Source: Vitellaria paradoxa
Taxonomy: Eukaryota > Streptophyta > Magnoliopsida > Ericales > Sapotaceae
Assembly (NCBI GenBank): GCA_019916065.1
Contig: CM034237.1
Location: 45,900,367 to 45,964,366, forward strand
Length of the DNA stretch: 64,000 bases
Reading direction: 5' to 3'
The notes under the pieces are model-generated. The model searched no databases. It was not told the DNA's origin and worked only from the letters and a program-made list of their open reading frames with translations. Position numbers and translations under genes: made by a program. Each line of letters begins with the position of its first letter. Within the stretch, counting starts at the first letter, position 1. Of the stretch, positions 33,675 to 47,720 are shown in pieces.

Positions 33675-36240
33675 CAATTGTCCGTGCCTGAAGGCACAAA
33701 AATATAATTTAACGTATAAATAACTCAAATTTAAATTTATAAAACAAACTTACATTAAAAAAAGTGTAAAAATAACTTATAAAAATCATTAATCAAAAGA
33801 GATTAAAGTATAAAATTTTATTATTTATTACAAACATTATCACATTTTTTAAAATATTAATTTAAAATCTTTTATATAAAAAATATTAAAAAAATATGAG
33901 AAGAGGGAGAAAAAAATAATTCTGACCATTTAACAAATTCAACAGTTGAAAATACCTCAAACTCAAAATTGTAAACTTTTTTATTATATAAATGACATTT
34001 TTTATATAAAAAGTATTAAAAAAATATGGGAAGAGTGAGAAAAAAAATAATTCTAACCATTTAACAAATTCAATAGCAAAAAATTTTAAACTTCCTTATT
34101 ATATAAATGACACGTAGTGTAAAAGTGTATATATTTAAAATTTAAGTTTTAAAAATATTTGGATGTAACATTTATGTGCGTGTCGAGTGGGCATACTACA
34201 GTTTTGAAGTATATTAATCACATTCAAAAAAATTTTAAATTTTTAAAAAATTAATAAAAATATTCAAAATTAAAAATTTAAAAATAATTTTGTAATCACA
34301 TTTAAAAAATTTTTCATATAAAAGTGATCGAAAAGATAATTAAAGTGGGAAGAAAAAAAATATTTCAAACCATTAAATAAATTCATTAATTAAAAATGCC
34401 AAATTCTAATTCTTTTGCCTGTGCTTAAATGTACAAAAATATTTTTTTTCTTTCTGATATATTTTATTATATAAATTTGAATTTCAAATTTCAAAATTTT
34501 AAAAAGATAGTAGTAATAACGTGGTAAAATTTTAGCGATGATTAGAACAAATATCAAATCATAAGTTATTTAGCGTATAAACAACTCTATTTTGAATTCA
34601 TAAAACAAACTAATATAAAAAAATGTAAAAATAACTTATACAAATAAAAATCACTAATCAAAAAATTAAGGTATTAAATTTTATTATTTATTATCACATT
34701 TTTAAAATTTTAATATCAAATATATTTTATTTAAAAAGTATTAAAAAGATAGAATTTTTGAGAGAAAGAGAAAAATTAATTTTAACCATTAAGGAAATCT
34801 AAATTTTCAATTTAAATGTTTATTTTTTAATAAAATTTTCAAGAAAACTAAAGTTTTAGTATTTATTTCAAATAAAAAAATTAATTGACTTTGTTTAATA
34901 GATATTCATACATTGTTTAATATCCGCATATCGTTTTTCTGTTTATATTTTCTGTTTTTATTTTTTGCTGTCTTTTTTTATTAAAATGAAAGTTGAAACT
35001 GCGTTTAGAAATTAAATATTGTCTACAATTAGTTTTTAAAAAATTAATTAGATTTAATAAATATATTTCATGTTAATTTAATTTAATTATATTGTTTATT
35101 AAATTAAATTAATTATGTTATTTATTAAAAATAATTTAATAAAATATATTTGATATTAAACAAATTAAATTAAATTATTAAATATATTAACTAATTTAAA
35201 TTATTTAATATAATTTTAATATTTATTGAAAATTTCAATAATATATATTTCATATTAATTTAATATGAATTAATTAATTTCATATTGAATTAATTAATTA
35301 TTTATTTATTTAATTTAAAAACTATTTAATCTAATTATTTAGTAAAAATAAATTAATTAATAAATATCATACATATTAACTGTAATATGATATAATAAAA
35401 ATAAATAATTCACTGTAATATGTACATTAAAAATAGACTAAGTGTTAAAATTGATAAAATTTTTGCAATAGAAAATATAAAGTAAAAAGATTTTTTTATT
35501 ATGTTTTTCTATTTAAGTTTACATTTTTTTGAAAAAAAAATATAAATAGATTTAACAAATATTTTTTTGTTATCAATTTATAAAAATTTATAAACATAAA
35601 TAGAAATTTTAATTTAAATTTAAATGTTTAATTTTAATAAAATTTTAAAGAGTATTAAAATCTAAATATATAATTAGAAAATTTAATTGACTTTGTCTAT
35701 TAGGTATCCATTTATTGTTTAGTATTATCATATTTTTTTAAATATTAATTTAAAAAAATTTATATTTTTGTGCCTTTATTTTAAAAATTAAAATAAAAAT
35801 ATTATTTTAAATAAAAATAATAAAAAATATTATTTTCTCTACTTTCATACCCCTCACCCCTCCTATTTTTTTCTCTTTCCTATAAAAGAAATACAAATTT
35901 ATAAAATTAACGTACATAAAAAACTATATAAATAACTTGTAAAAAAAAATTTATTAATCAAAAGATATCACATTTTCAAAAATATTAAATTACCAATTTT
36001 TATAAAAAAATTGTAATATTTTTTTAATATTAAAATAATAATATTTGTAATAAATAATAAAAATTTATACTTTTTTATTAGTTTTGAAAAATATTAAATA
36101 TTTGTTATTTTTATAATTTTTTATATAAATTTAAAAAACAAAATTACATTTGACTTATTTGTAAGTTCAATTATATTTTTGTACATTTATATAAATTTAA
36201 AATTTATATCTTAAAAGTTTAAATTGAAATTAAAATATTA
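33675..36240. mobile_element. Helitron-like remnant cluster, very AT-rich
   Basis: The left end, at about 33671, reads gta|ctag caattgtcc then gtgcc-tgaa-ggcac. On the minus strand this is a hairpin followed after about 9 nt by CTAG and T, the form of a Helitron 3' end. Inside, blocks with aacgtataaataactcaaat, ataaaacaaacttacattaa and atcattaatcaaaagagatt recur near 34560 and again, more weakly, near 35880. The cluster therefore looks like several related, decayed copies. No Rep/helicase coding is present. Confidence 0.35.
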
Positions 36241-36297
36241 ATTTAAATAAAAAATATTATTTTTTATTAAAAACCTCCAATTTTTAACTTGAAACCC

Positions 36298-36422
36298 CAC
36301 CCCACCCCACCCCACCCCACCCCACGCCACCCCAAACCCCATCTCTCTCTCTCTCCCCTGCACTCCGGGCCCCACCCCCTCTCCCTCTCTATCACTCACT
36401 CTCTCTCCCCTGCATCCCCGCC

Positions 36423-36454
<32 letters not shown>

Positions 36455-36475
36455 GTCTCTCTCTCATGTTTCTCA
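36298..36475. repeat. Compound microsatellite (CCCCA)n and (CT)n
   Basis: A run of ccccacccca units (about 36298-36335) is followed by ctctct tracts to about 36466. The 84- and 71-codon frames over it are low-complexity artefacts. A (TA)n tract follows at 36547-36573. Confidence 0.9.
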
Positions 36476-36541
36476 TGTTGACACATATACAAATATCTAA
36501 TTAAGTGAGTAAATTTATTATATATAAAATATCTTATATTT

Positions 36542-36577
<36 letters not shown>

Positions 36578-36800
36578 GCATGGCAGCCAAGATCTTAAAA
36601 GTGTCTGGACAGGCAGTTGGGTTGCTGCAGGGATTGGGCAGCTGTATATATTATTATTGGTAAGAAACGCCACGAAGGCGATGACTCTCGGTCTTGTCCC
36701 GACGATAAATGGCAAGTCTGTGCAAAGGCTGAGGGCTGTCAATCATACTAATCTTTTATTTTTTATTTTTTAAAAAATATCAGGTGATACGATAATAAAT

Positions 36801-36980
36801 GTGTTTAAAGTTATATAAAAATATATAAAATAAAATAAAATAAAATTGTAATAGTAAATTTTTCGTAATTTGTGTAATAATTTATACAGTGCGTAAAGAA
36901 CTTAAATTTTATTATCTCGTAATTCGTATTTATAAAGATTTATAAAATTTTATTTTTTTTATTTAGCTCTAAACGTTCTC
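36801..36980 (+). repeat. MITE-like family B, copy 2
   Basis: gtgtttaaagttatataaaa, aaaataaaataaaattgtaa, ttttattatctcgtaattcg and the end tagctctaaacgttctc match copy 3 closely. Confidence 0.6.
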
Positions 36981-37110
36981 AATATAAAATAATTATATGA
37001 TAAAACAAATTAATAAAATGAAAATATTTATGCATTTTGTCTCAATAGTAAGATAACTAATCTTAGGTTGCCCAAAGCAACCAAGCTGGCTACTCAATTT
37101 CTCGTTATTG

Positions 37111-37430
37111 GGGTGTTATTTAATATATTTATTTTAAATTTATTTTTTATCTTATATTTTTGCAAATAAAGAAAATAACTTAAACTGTATTTAGTTATTT
37201 ATATTTTTAAAATTTATTTTAAAAAATAAAAAATAAGTTTACGCATAAAATACAAAACGATAAAAAGTCGTTTCGATTTTTAATGTAAAATTAAAAAAAA
37301 ACTTTAAACATAGAAAATAGAAAATCTTAAATCAAATGCGTTTTTCTATTTTCTTTATTTTGATATTTTCATAACATGAAACAAATAAAAGAGAAAATAG
37401 AAAACAAAAAATAGAAATACAAACCAAGTG
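37111..37430. repeat. MITE-like family A, copy 3 (abuts copy 4)
   Basis: The left end is ggggtgttatttaatatatt and the right end aaatacaaaccaagtg. The interior has the family's mirrored ttctatttt / aaaatagaaaa blocks. It ends exactly where copy 4 begins. Confidence 0.5.
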
Positions 37431-37735
37431 GTTTGGTTTGTATTTCTATTTTTTGTTTTCTATTTTCGTTTTCTATTTTCTGTTTTGAACTCATTTTCCA
37501 TTTTACGCTTTTAAAAATAAAGAAAAAACTCAAAACACATTTGATCACTTGTGTTTTCAAGATTTGTTTGAAAAACAGAAAATAGATTTACACATAAAAT
37601 GAAAAATAACAAAAAATTATTCTAAGCGTTTTTATTCCAAAATAATGAAAACAGAGTATTTCTGTTTATTTATTTTGAGATTTTTAAAACATAAAATGAA
37701 AGCACAAAAGAGAAAAGTAAACTAAATGTCATCTT
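37431..37735. repeat. MITE-like family A, copy 4
   Basis: It runs from gtttggtttgtatttctatt to aagtaaactaaatgtcatct. It is joined to copy 3 with no spacer, giving a palindromic ccaagtggtttgg junction. One may have inserted into the terminus of the other. Confidence 0.6.
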
Positions 37736-40700
37736 AATTTTTTAGTTTTTTATATTTTTAATTTTTTTTAAACTGTGAAGGTTAATAATGTCAAATTAAC
37801 TAAAAATTAAAAAATTTAGGCTAACTTTTAAGTAGTTAATTTTGCTTCCTAAACTCTACCTTATTCTGAAAAAAAATATTTAAATCCATTATTCTAATAA
37901 TTAACACATAACTTCTATAAATGTCTTAATCAACATAAATTTTTATCAATTTTGTTTAGAATTTTGACATACGCTACCTTTTTTTAGGTGCCGAGCTTTT
38001 GATAAAAGTTGGTTGAAGTTACAAAAAATCTGATTTTATGGTTGATGAAGCAAACATGAATGCTTCAAGTTGATAGACTAGCATCATTGCTGCACTAAAT
38101 ATATATATATTTTTTGGGTAATTTAACTAAATATTTATTTATTTATGTATTTATTTTACTCCATATATATCCATTTACAGCTTATCACTGTACTGTTCCG
38201 TTGTTTGTATGTACAGTGACTGCGAACCCTATTGAGAGAGAGAGAGCCTTGGAAACATTTGTCTCGCCCGTAAAGACCAAACCACAAACCCACTTATCTG
38301 CAGTACGAGCATGCAGTTCAGATCAGGTCAGAGGTGTCATGTAAATCAAAAAATTGTATCAGATCAGATGAGATGGGAGAAGTCCTTTTCAATTACCAGA
38401 AATGACCCTCGATTTTTACACAACACTCCATAAACCTAACCCGTTCCTAACTTTCTCCCCCTTTTTTTCACCACTACTTTGGAAAATTAGGGAACATTTG
38501 ATTAACCTGACCTTTTTTTAGAGTATAAATTATAATCTCAATACTCGTGTAGAATATAAAAAGTTGTAATTTTTTTTTAATAGGGTTTTATAAACTTTTC
38601 TAAACATAAAGCTTAAGGCTTCAAATTAAGAGTTTTCAGATAATAAATGTATTTAAAATGATAAAAAGTGAGATAAAATGAGATAAATTGTAAGTTCGTA
38701 ATTTATATAATGAGATAAAAAATGAATAATTTTTAGAGTTTTTCAGTATTTTTTACTATTTTCAGAGTTTTTTGTTACCTCCAACAATGCCAATATTTAC
38801 AATATTAAAATTTTATATTTACATCTCTCATATTAAAATATTTGCCCATAATTCAGGATGTGTTTGGAGTTGTATAAAAATATATAAAATAAAATAAAAT
38901 AAAATTGTAAAAGTAAATATTTCGTAATTCATGCAGTGAGTGAAAAATTTAAATTTTATTATCTCGTAATTCATATTTGTAGAATTTTATAAAATTTTAT
39001 TTTATTTGATAGAGCTCCAAACGGAGCCTCAATCATTTTCTTCATTTTACTATTAATGTTAGATAAAAGATAGTGTGATTATCAATAAATATATATATAT
39101 ATATATAAGATATGTAAGATATCTCTTTTAAGCTCTTTGAATTTGTCTTTTTATAATATGATTCATCACTACTTACCAAAAATAATAATAATAATAATAT
39201 GATTCATCACCACCTCTAAAATTGAAGTTATTATCTTAAAAATGAAAAACTATTAAATAGAATAAAAATATTACGAAGTAAATTTTCTACTTTTTTAATT
39301 TTTAAAAATGTCAAAATCGTTTTGAACAATATATAGTTTAAATGGATTTAAAAAAAAAAACCATCTCTTATGATTTTCAATGCAACAATTCTAATTTTCA
39401 TTTAATATTGCGGATCAAATGGTTAAAATAAAAATTTAGTTGTGGCGCACTTTAAAATTAGACGTATGATTGTAAAATTCAAATGTTAAAAAGTAATCAC
39501 CTGTTATTAGATAAATATTGGAGAGAAGTAAATTTAATTTAATTTTTTGAAAAAAAAAAGGTAAATATAATTTACTTAAAATAGAATTAAGGACGCGTAA
39601 TGGATTTCGTCACTATTAGGATCATGTCAATAATAGCCGCTGGATTAAGACGACAGAACCTACTTTTAATCAAACAGCTCCTACAAGTTTTACATTGTGA
39701 TGGAATATGGATTCTGCTATTAAAACAGCGGCAGCACTCCGAATGCTTAAAAATTGGGTAAAACATAACATTATTGCAATGTACACAGTGTATTTGTTTG
39801 CATTCAAAAATGACCGTTAAACAGCTATGATTTCACTGTGTCGAAAATGATTACGTTGACATAAAAAAACTCAAAAGATTCCAAGTGTTTTTAATGCGTA
39901 ATAACGGGCATTTGATTAATAAAAATTTAATTAATAAGTACAATAAAAAGATAAAAATTTTACGTAAAAATAATTATATAATATAATTTAATTAAAAATA
40001 AGTATAAAAAATTAATTAATTTTAATTATCAATTAAACACTCTTTAAATTTAAGTCGATCGTGACGTTGAATACAATTTGAAAGGGAACGACTTTTCAAA
40101 ATATAATATACAAATACGAAATTTAAATCAAAGTAAACTTATAAAAGTTCCGTTTGGCATCATAAACAACCTCTATAAATCTTTATAAATCTTTAATAAT
40201 TATCTTTAATTTTCTCGTCATTATGAATTTTAAAAAATTCTAATATTTCGCTAAAAAATAAAAAATTTGAAAGTAAGTTAACAAAATGTGTAAATTTTTT
40301 ATACAATCATATTCTTTGTGTCGAAAGTTTTCAAACGAGTACTATTGTCGATATTTTTTATGAATTTTTTTGAATCCGTGGAAACGGATTTGAAAAACCG
40401 TTCCCACGGTTTGCTACTTCTCATAAGAAAAAAAGACGACAAAATCAATCCCAAATCATATTTTATATCAATTTATTTTATTTTTTCTTACTCCAAATGG
40501 CGCCAAAGAAGATTAAAACTGAATGTCTACAAATATTTGTGCATCTTCTTTGTCATTCTTTCAAAACCTGTAAGAAACTGTTGGATCAATTTACACACAC
40601 ACACGATATATGGAAAAAAAATAGTAAAGAGATCAATACACAGATTTACCTGATTTCCTAAAATTCGGGTACGTCTACAGGAGCATGAGCGAGAGTTATT

Positions 40701-43700
40701 TCTTATTGATAATAGGGTTATATAGAAAATATTTATAACCACCTCTATTCCTAACCCTAATAGGATTACACGGTCCGAATCCCAAAATACCATTAATTAC
40801 ACCGCACCCTTAATTATACCGTACCTAATAGGATTATATGATCTATTCCTAACTCTAATAGGGTTACATGGTCTGATTCCCAAAATACCCTTAATTAGTC
40901 CGCTCCGCTTCGCATCCGCCCCTCCTTTTTAGCACTTAGTTCCTCTCCCAACAGAAACAATGGCTATGGAACTGAACTACTGCTAATAACTGAACTGAAA
41001 AGCTAGACTAAACTAAACTATTTGCTGAAAATGGAAATCTAGGATTGAACTTGACGGAAAATATTCTAGCTCGGAGATTGTGGGGTTAAAGGATTCTCTT
41101 AATTGATAATTTTGATTCCTTTTTAATTATAAAGATTATATATCTTCCGGGGTCGGAGAGAAACTCACAATTACAATCTATAAGTATGCACTGAATGAAC
41201 CCAATTCCGTGACCCTAGCCGACATAGAAATAAAGATTATATATCTTGAAACCCCTAAACGTTGATCCATCTTTTAGTAAATGTTGAATACCATCAATCC
41301 AAGTGATTGGGTCGAGTCATGCCCTTACAGTCTCTTTAAAATCAATATTATTGCTTTTATGCCCACAATATGAGTAGAACATAATATTTCGATATTCTTC
41401 ATAAAAGTGTTTGGATATCAAAAAAATTAAAAAAATTAAATTTTTACTAAATTTTTTGTTAAATTTTGATACGTGTCATTTTTACATTAATTTTTATTTA
41501 TTTATTATTAACTAAACAAACACCACCAAAACTCTATTTGGAACTCTGAAAACTGTTAAAAAATATTAAAAATCTCTAAAAATTATTTATTTTTTATTTT
41601 ATTATACGAATTATGAAATCATAATTTTTGTCAAATTTTATTATTTTTTATTATTTCAAACTCTCCCTAAATGTAAAATTTTAAAAAGATGTTGTTATCC
41701 TTCCTCAAAATAAAAAATAACTTCAAAAAATGCGTTAATGCGAATGACCTAACCTTTTTGGTACAATTAATGAACACCGGGGTTCGCAAACATTAATGAA
41801 GTGGCACAGTATAAATAGGTTACACCTGTACCAGAGAAATTAACATAAGTGTATTGTGATAGCGTTTTTTCCTTGTGTAATAAATATTCAAATTATTAAT
41901 TTGGTGATAGGCAGAAAATGTCAGGCAATTGATGTCAACAATACGAGGTTTGAGTTTGGCGCAAGACAAAACCAGCACCCACACACTGGGCTTGGGTTGG
42001 GTAAGTGACGCCCCCAGGTGGCATATATATATATATATCAGGTGGTACATGTGTCAAAATCCCACAAAGGGTTTGTTCGGTGGTCAAAATCAATCAATAT
42101 TTATCAATTTTTATTAATTTTTTATATTTTTTTTAACATTCGAGTAATTATATTTAACACCCACAATATTTGAAATTTACATTTGTCTCTCTTATTTTGA
42201 AATATTATTAATATTAATTCTCATCTAGTAAAATTAACCATCAAAACTTAACAAAAAATGTTAAAATAATCAAAACTTTAAATATTTTTCTATTTTATTC
42301 TCACTCTCTCACATTTTCGTCAGTTTTCTTTATAAAATTTCTCAACAATAAGCAAAAAATAAGTAAAACAAAAAAATATTTGAGAATTTTTGTAAAAAAA
42401 AAAAAAAACTAATAAGATGTGAGAGTGTGAGGAGTAAAATAAGAAAAATACATAAAACTTTGATTAGTTTAATATTTTATATTAAATTTTAATGACCGAT
42501 TTTATCGAAAGGGAGATAATGTTAACAACATTTTAAAATTAAGAAGGTAAGTGTAACTTTTAAACGTTATAAGTGCTAAAAGTAATTATTCAAATATTAA
42601 AGGGAGATAGGTGTAATTTAGCCATGAAAGAATTGTAAAAAGTTTCCCTTTTCGGACGTGATTTTTTTTATTTTTTAGCATTTTCTAAATTTTCTATGAA
42701 TATTAATGAATTTAGAAGCTAATAAATAAATGAAGTTTTATAAATTTTAATAAAAAATTATATAAGACAAAAAAAGTAGAAAAACAAAAACTATCACTGG
42801 ATGCAGTAGAAAGCAGCATCCAAAGACACGAGATAGAGAGTGCTATGCCGCAACCCCAACTGGTTATGAATGGAATAAAAAATGTTAGATAAAAAACGTA
42901 AAAAAAAAATATCCATAAAATTAATAATAATTACTGATTTATTTAAAAACAATAACTGCAGTGATTTTTTTAACGGTAAAATATCAAATGCAAATAAAAT
43001 TTTTACTACAAATATAAGTTCTCTAGAATATTCGTAACTGTGGTAATTTTTCGTTATTTGTTCCTAAATTACGTTTAATTGGAGAAATTGAATGGTGGAA
43101 GAGAGATTAGACGGTGAGAATAAAAAAATATTATATAATAATATAAAGAATCAGATATAGCGCAAGATAATTTTTCTTATATGAAATTATTTTTATAGTG
43201 TATAGTTTATTGCATATAACATAAGATAAAAGATGTAATGTGAAATAATATACAACAAAAAATAATTTTAAATTTTTGAATTTTGGGACACACCGTACCT
43301 CAGTTCTCATGCGATGCCATCCATCTCATTTTGGGGGAGTAACAATCCTAATAATGGAATGCTTTTCACCTCTATTTTTATTATTATTAAACACATAATT
43401 TATATGTCCTATGAAATTGTAAATCTAATCTACTCCTTGAGACCCTAAAAAAAAACACTGCTTCAGGCGCTGTTTAACTATAAAAAATATATTTATTTTT
43501 TAGAAATTATAACTTTTAGATGTATTAATCACATTTGTAAAAATAAAAAATAAAAAAAATTCGCATCCGTTTAGATAAAAATTAAAACAAAATTAAAAAA
43601 TCAAATTTTTTTGTGTCCTTGTAGACAGCTTTTACCAAATAGACATAAATTTTTTAATTTTTATTTATGAATGTGATTTAAAGTTTTGTTAAAAAATTAA

Positions 43701-43777
43701 ATTTTAATGAAAAAATTTATATAAATAAAAAAATTACAAAAAAATCAAAAATTAATTTTTTCGTAAACAAACAAGCC
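37736..43777. other. AT-rich intergenic DNA
   Basis: No convincing gene. Small islands of balanced composition occur at 38210-38345, 39590-39850 (around aatagccgctggattaagac), 40620-40960 and 41920-42080, each with only short unrecognised frames. The 111- and 88-codon frames at 40318-40793 lie on opposite strands over the same DNA and show no family pattern. Confidence 0.4.
38859..39028 (+). repeat. MITE-like family B, copy 3
   Basis: The left end tgtttggagttgtataaaaa and the right end agagctccaaacggagcct are imperfect inverted repeats (tttggagYt / agctccaaa). The interior hallmark ttttattatctcgtaattca is present. Confidence 0.65.
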
Positions 43778-44100
43778 TTAGGGTTGGATACCGTGGTCAA
43801 AGGTTCTGTCGGGGCTATAGCTGCAACAACCAGCGGTGGCGGGGGCGCCACTTGGCAATCCCCCTGTTTTACATTTTCCGACGTGGCCAGCGGATTCCCT
43901 CCCTCTTATGATCCGTTGCCAACTCACAGCTACTCTCTTTCTTCTCACTCTCCTGCATGCATGGAAGCGTGGATAACCGAGCTTCCGGAAATGATTCACG
44001 TCTTTGCATGGAGAACACCGGTTGAACCCGTAGATATGATTCATTACCAACACGTCTTCATTAATCTCTCTCTCTCTCTCTCACAACCACTTTAAAGCCT
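43778..44100. other. GC-rich island, unassigned
   Basis: It stands out sharply from the surrounding AT-rich DNA. It has a 103-codon plus frame (43784-44095) and a 91-codon minus frame over the same bases; neither resembles a known family. It includes gacgtggccagcgg, a pyrimidine-rich stretch and a (CT)n tract at about 44068-44085. It could be a 5' UTR or promoter relic or the first exon of a lost gene. Confidence 0.35.
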
Positions 44101-45316
44101 GCACTTTCCTTTCCTGCTCTTTTCTCTGTATTTTCCCGGCAAAGCAGACTGCAACACCTAGCCATCAGATGCTACCTATTACTTAAAGAGCTCATCAATT
44201 TGTATTTTTATTCTAAGATCCAAAGCTATGAACTTTTAGTTCAAAAGCAATTCCTCCCTGCATCGGGCACCACTGTTGTGTTTAGAATTTTCAGTTCCTG
44301 TAAAAACTTTATTATTTCTCGGAATTTTAAATTTTACCGATATAATTTCGGTAGTTCATACACACACACACACATATCATAAAATGAGCTCCGCCCACAT
44401 GAATGTATGATTGTATAACAATAATCATTGTTTAGAAACTAGGGTTAAGAAAAAGTTCCAATATATAAATATTTAAAGAAAAAAAAATCTTAATTAGTTC
44501 ATGATAAATCTCAAATCCTAACAAGAATAATGATATAAATAGGTCGGGTTGACTCATGATCCGGCTAGACCCATCCTAGTGGTCCTCACCCTGGTCTCCT
44601 CGTCCCTTCCAAGTATTCGTACTAATTTGATTTGAGTGACTCGGGTTAAGGTTTGAACCACCCACCTGGGACATGATCTGTGTCTCACTCCTTCCTGCTC
44701 AATTTCCCACCTACGCATTAAAAGACATAAAAAAAAATATTAAAGGAGCAGTCAAGGGTGGATTTTTCTAATCCCATCCGATTCAATCCAGATGAAAGGT
44801 GAGTCGACACGCGGTTAGGTTAGAGCCGGGTTAGTGGCGATCAGTCTAATCTAACTCATTTTACGTCACTAAACACGGACAACTCAAAATAAATTATAAC
44901 TCAAATTAATAATCCCTTCATACCAAATTAAATATATAATAATGATGTATTAGCACTCTGAAAAATTATTTTATAAAGTATATTTATAATCAAAAGCTGA
45001 ATGTGGAATTAATTTTCTAAAAGAAGTGGTATAAAATAAAAGAAATAAAATAAAATGAGATGTACAAATGTGGTAACACAAAAATTTTAAAAAGTACTGC
45101 AATTGAAGTTGGGAAGGGAACAGTGATATTCATAGACATGGACGTACGGTTCACTTTCAGTAAGCTGCAGTTTTTTATTGCCAAAAATGGCTATAAACCA
45201 CAGCATGTTTCGTATGAAGGAATAGTGAGAGGATGGAAGAAGGGGAAAAAAATAAAAGTGAGAATAAAGAAGCGTGTATGACGACTGAATAGAAAACTAA
45301 AAAAATGCAAAAGAGA

Positions 45317-45349
<33 letters not shown>

Positions 45350-47417
45350 TATGATTTATGTATTTTTCTAATTTTTTTTACACTCTATTCTATTTATGTA
45401 ATAATTAAATTGCACAACTGTTCTTTGTTTTGATCTTTTTTTAATAAATATGTCGTATAATTATAATGTCATAAATATCTTTATATAAAAATTTAATTTA
45501 AGACATATTTATAATGTCATAAATAATCTTATTTTACAATAATATATATATATATATATATATATTAAATAAAATATTGAGAAAATAGCTAGTTAAAATA
45601 TTTTTGTCTGTCTATAATTTTTTAATAAATAGGTAAGCAATGGCTATCTTAACTTTAGAAAAAAAAATTCAGTTATCATGTATGAGTAATTTTACTATGA
45701 TAAAAATTTTCTTTATTATATTTTTTTAAGAAAAAAATTTTGCTATTATAAAAAATTCAAATTAAGTTTTTGGGAGAAAGGTACATATAGTTTATTTGAT
45801 AAATTTAACCTATCGTCTAAAATTTAATTTTTTGGGTACATTATTTTTCCTATTTTGATATTTTTATTTTTGGGGGGAGAACGTTCATATAAGACAGTAT
45901 TAAATAACTTGATAGGGATAACAAAAGTTTGCAAAGAAAAAAAATAAAAGAAATTAATTTTTTATTTGATTAAGTTAGAAAACGTAATAGCATGAAATAT
46001 ATTTTTATTTCCTTTTGAAAATATAAATAAAATTTATTTTAATCTTTAAAATATTTTTTTCTATTCTTTCTTACAAAAATAGACCTAAAGGCGTTTGTCC
46101 AAATTTGTAATTTTTTTTATGGAGAATAATTATATTATTTCAAATTATATATAAAAATAACTAGTTAAAAAAGTGTAATTTTGCAATTTTGTTTAGTGAA
46201 AAAAAAAAGATAAAACGCAAAAAGTTATTTGTAATATGCAAATGAGCTCATATTTTATTTTTGTATTAAAAATTATTTTATAAGAAAGTGAGTCCCACTT
46301 TTTTTAATTTTCTTATCACATCTCTCCCTCTCTCATCTTCTTTCTCTCTCCTCTTTTCTCTTCCTTCTGGCCAAATTTGGCACGACAAGAATTTAGTGAA
46401 ACTCACTCCTATTTTTCCACTCTCACTTTTTGTCTCTGTGCTTTTCTCTCTAACCAAACAATACTAAGGGCGTTCATTACCTAAGTGCCAATTTTTTTTG
46501 CAACCGAGTGACCCTTAGCATCATTTTGAATATCAACTTGAGCGCACCCTAATTTTACTCATCATTTTCATGAATATATTGACAAAATGTACATGCATAC
46601 ATACATATACACACACACATATATATATATAAGACCGACTTATTATACAAATATAAACACAAGGTCTAGAAGTTATTCTTAAGTGGCATTTGAAATTCTA
46701 AAAATTAAAAAAAAATAAAATTTAATAAAAAAAAATATGTGACAAAATTTAATTAAAAAATTAAGAATTTTTGCAATCTAAAAAAAATAAATAAACTATC
46801 CAAATACTGTATTTGGCTGGAGAAAGTTACAAAAAAAAAAAAAAGATGGACACATAGCGTTTCGAGAAAGTTTAGCTTACATTTATTCGCTTTAATGAAC
46901 AAGAGGACTCCACTAATACGAGGCACAAAGCATAATAACAAGGCGACGACTGCTCGAAGAGCATCCTATTAGCTACCTCCACGTTCAAAATGGGGTAAAA
47001 TTAACCTTTGCACTCCTAGATTTTATCCCAGTTTTAATTTTTGGGATTTGACTTTTTAATTGGTCGCGATGGAGGGAGTGTTTGGTTTATTTTAAAAACT
47101 CTAAATTTTATTATTTAACTGAATTACTTTTATATTAATTTTTTATTTTTTTTTGACCGTCCTAACTTCACTATGGGTGAGTTTGAAGTGAAATAAAGTG
47201 AGATAAATTAAGAATTCGTAATACGTGTAGTAAAAAAAAATTGATATGATATAAAATTAATAGAAATTTATAAAATTTTTTAAAATTTTTTTATAATTTA
47301 AACGGACCTATAACACTTCAATGTTTATTTTGTTCTTACATCTCTACTACTATTAACTACTCAAGTTTCGAGGGCCAAGTGATTCCACATTACAACTAAT
47401 TTAAAAACTTGGTTATT

Positions 47418-47720
47418 TAGGTAGTATTTTGTTTATTTTTTATTTTTATTTTATATATTAAAAAATTTTAAACAAAAAATAAAAATACTCTATTTTTTTA
47501 TTTTTAGATTTTTCTTATTTTTTATTAAAAACTCTCAAAATAATTTTTTGTCATTTTTCATTTCATGCGTAAATCTATTTTCTATTTTCAAAAATAAAAT
47601 TTTAAAATACTAGTAATCAAGTGAATTTTGAACTATTTTTTTTATTTTTAAAAATATAAAATAAAAAATTAATTCAAAACAAAAAATAAAAAATAAGAAA
47701 ACAAACTAAATAATACCTTA
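47418..47720. repeat. MITE-like family A, copy 5
   Basis: The ends ttaggtagtattttgttta and taaactaaataatacctta form an imperfect terminal inverted repeat. The interior includes aaaactctcaaaataatttt. Confidence 0.65.

Noticed and set aside
33675..36240. A CRISPR-like or satellite array
   Set aside because: The repeated blocks are few, long, diverged and irregularly spaced; this is plant nuclear DNA.
36238..36504. 84- and 71-codon frames on both strands
   Set aside because: They are produced by (CCCCA)n and (CT)n microsatellites.
40318..40793. A gene of about 111 or 88 codons
   Set aside because: Two opposed frames cover the same AT-rich DNA and neither shows domain features or gene-like composition.
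45060..45281. 73-codon Lys-rich frame
   Set aside because: No domain or splice context; Lys-rich because of A-rich DNA.
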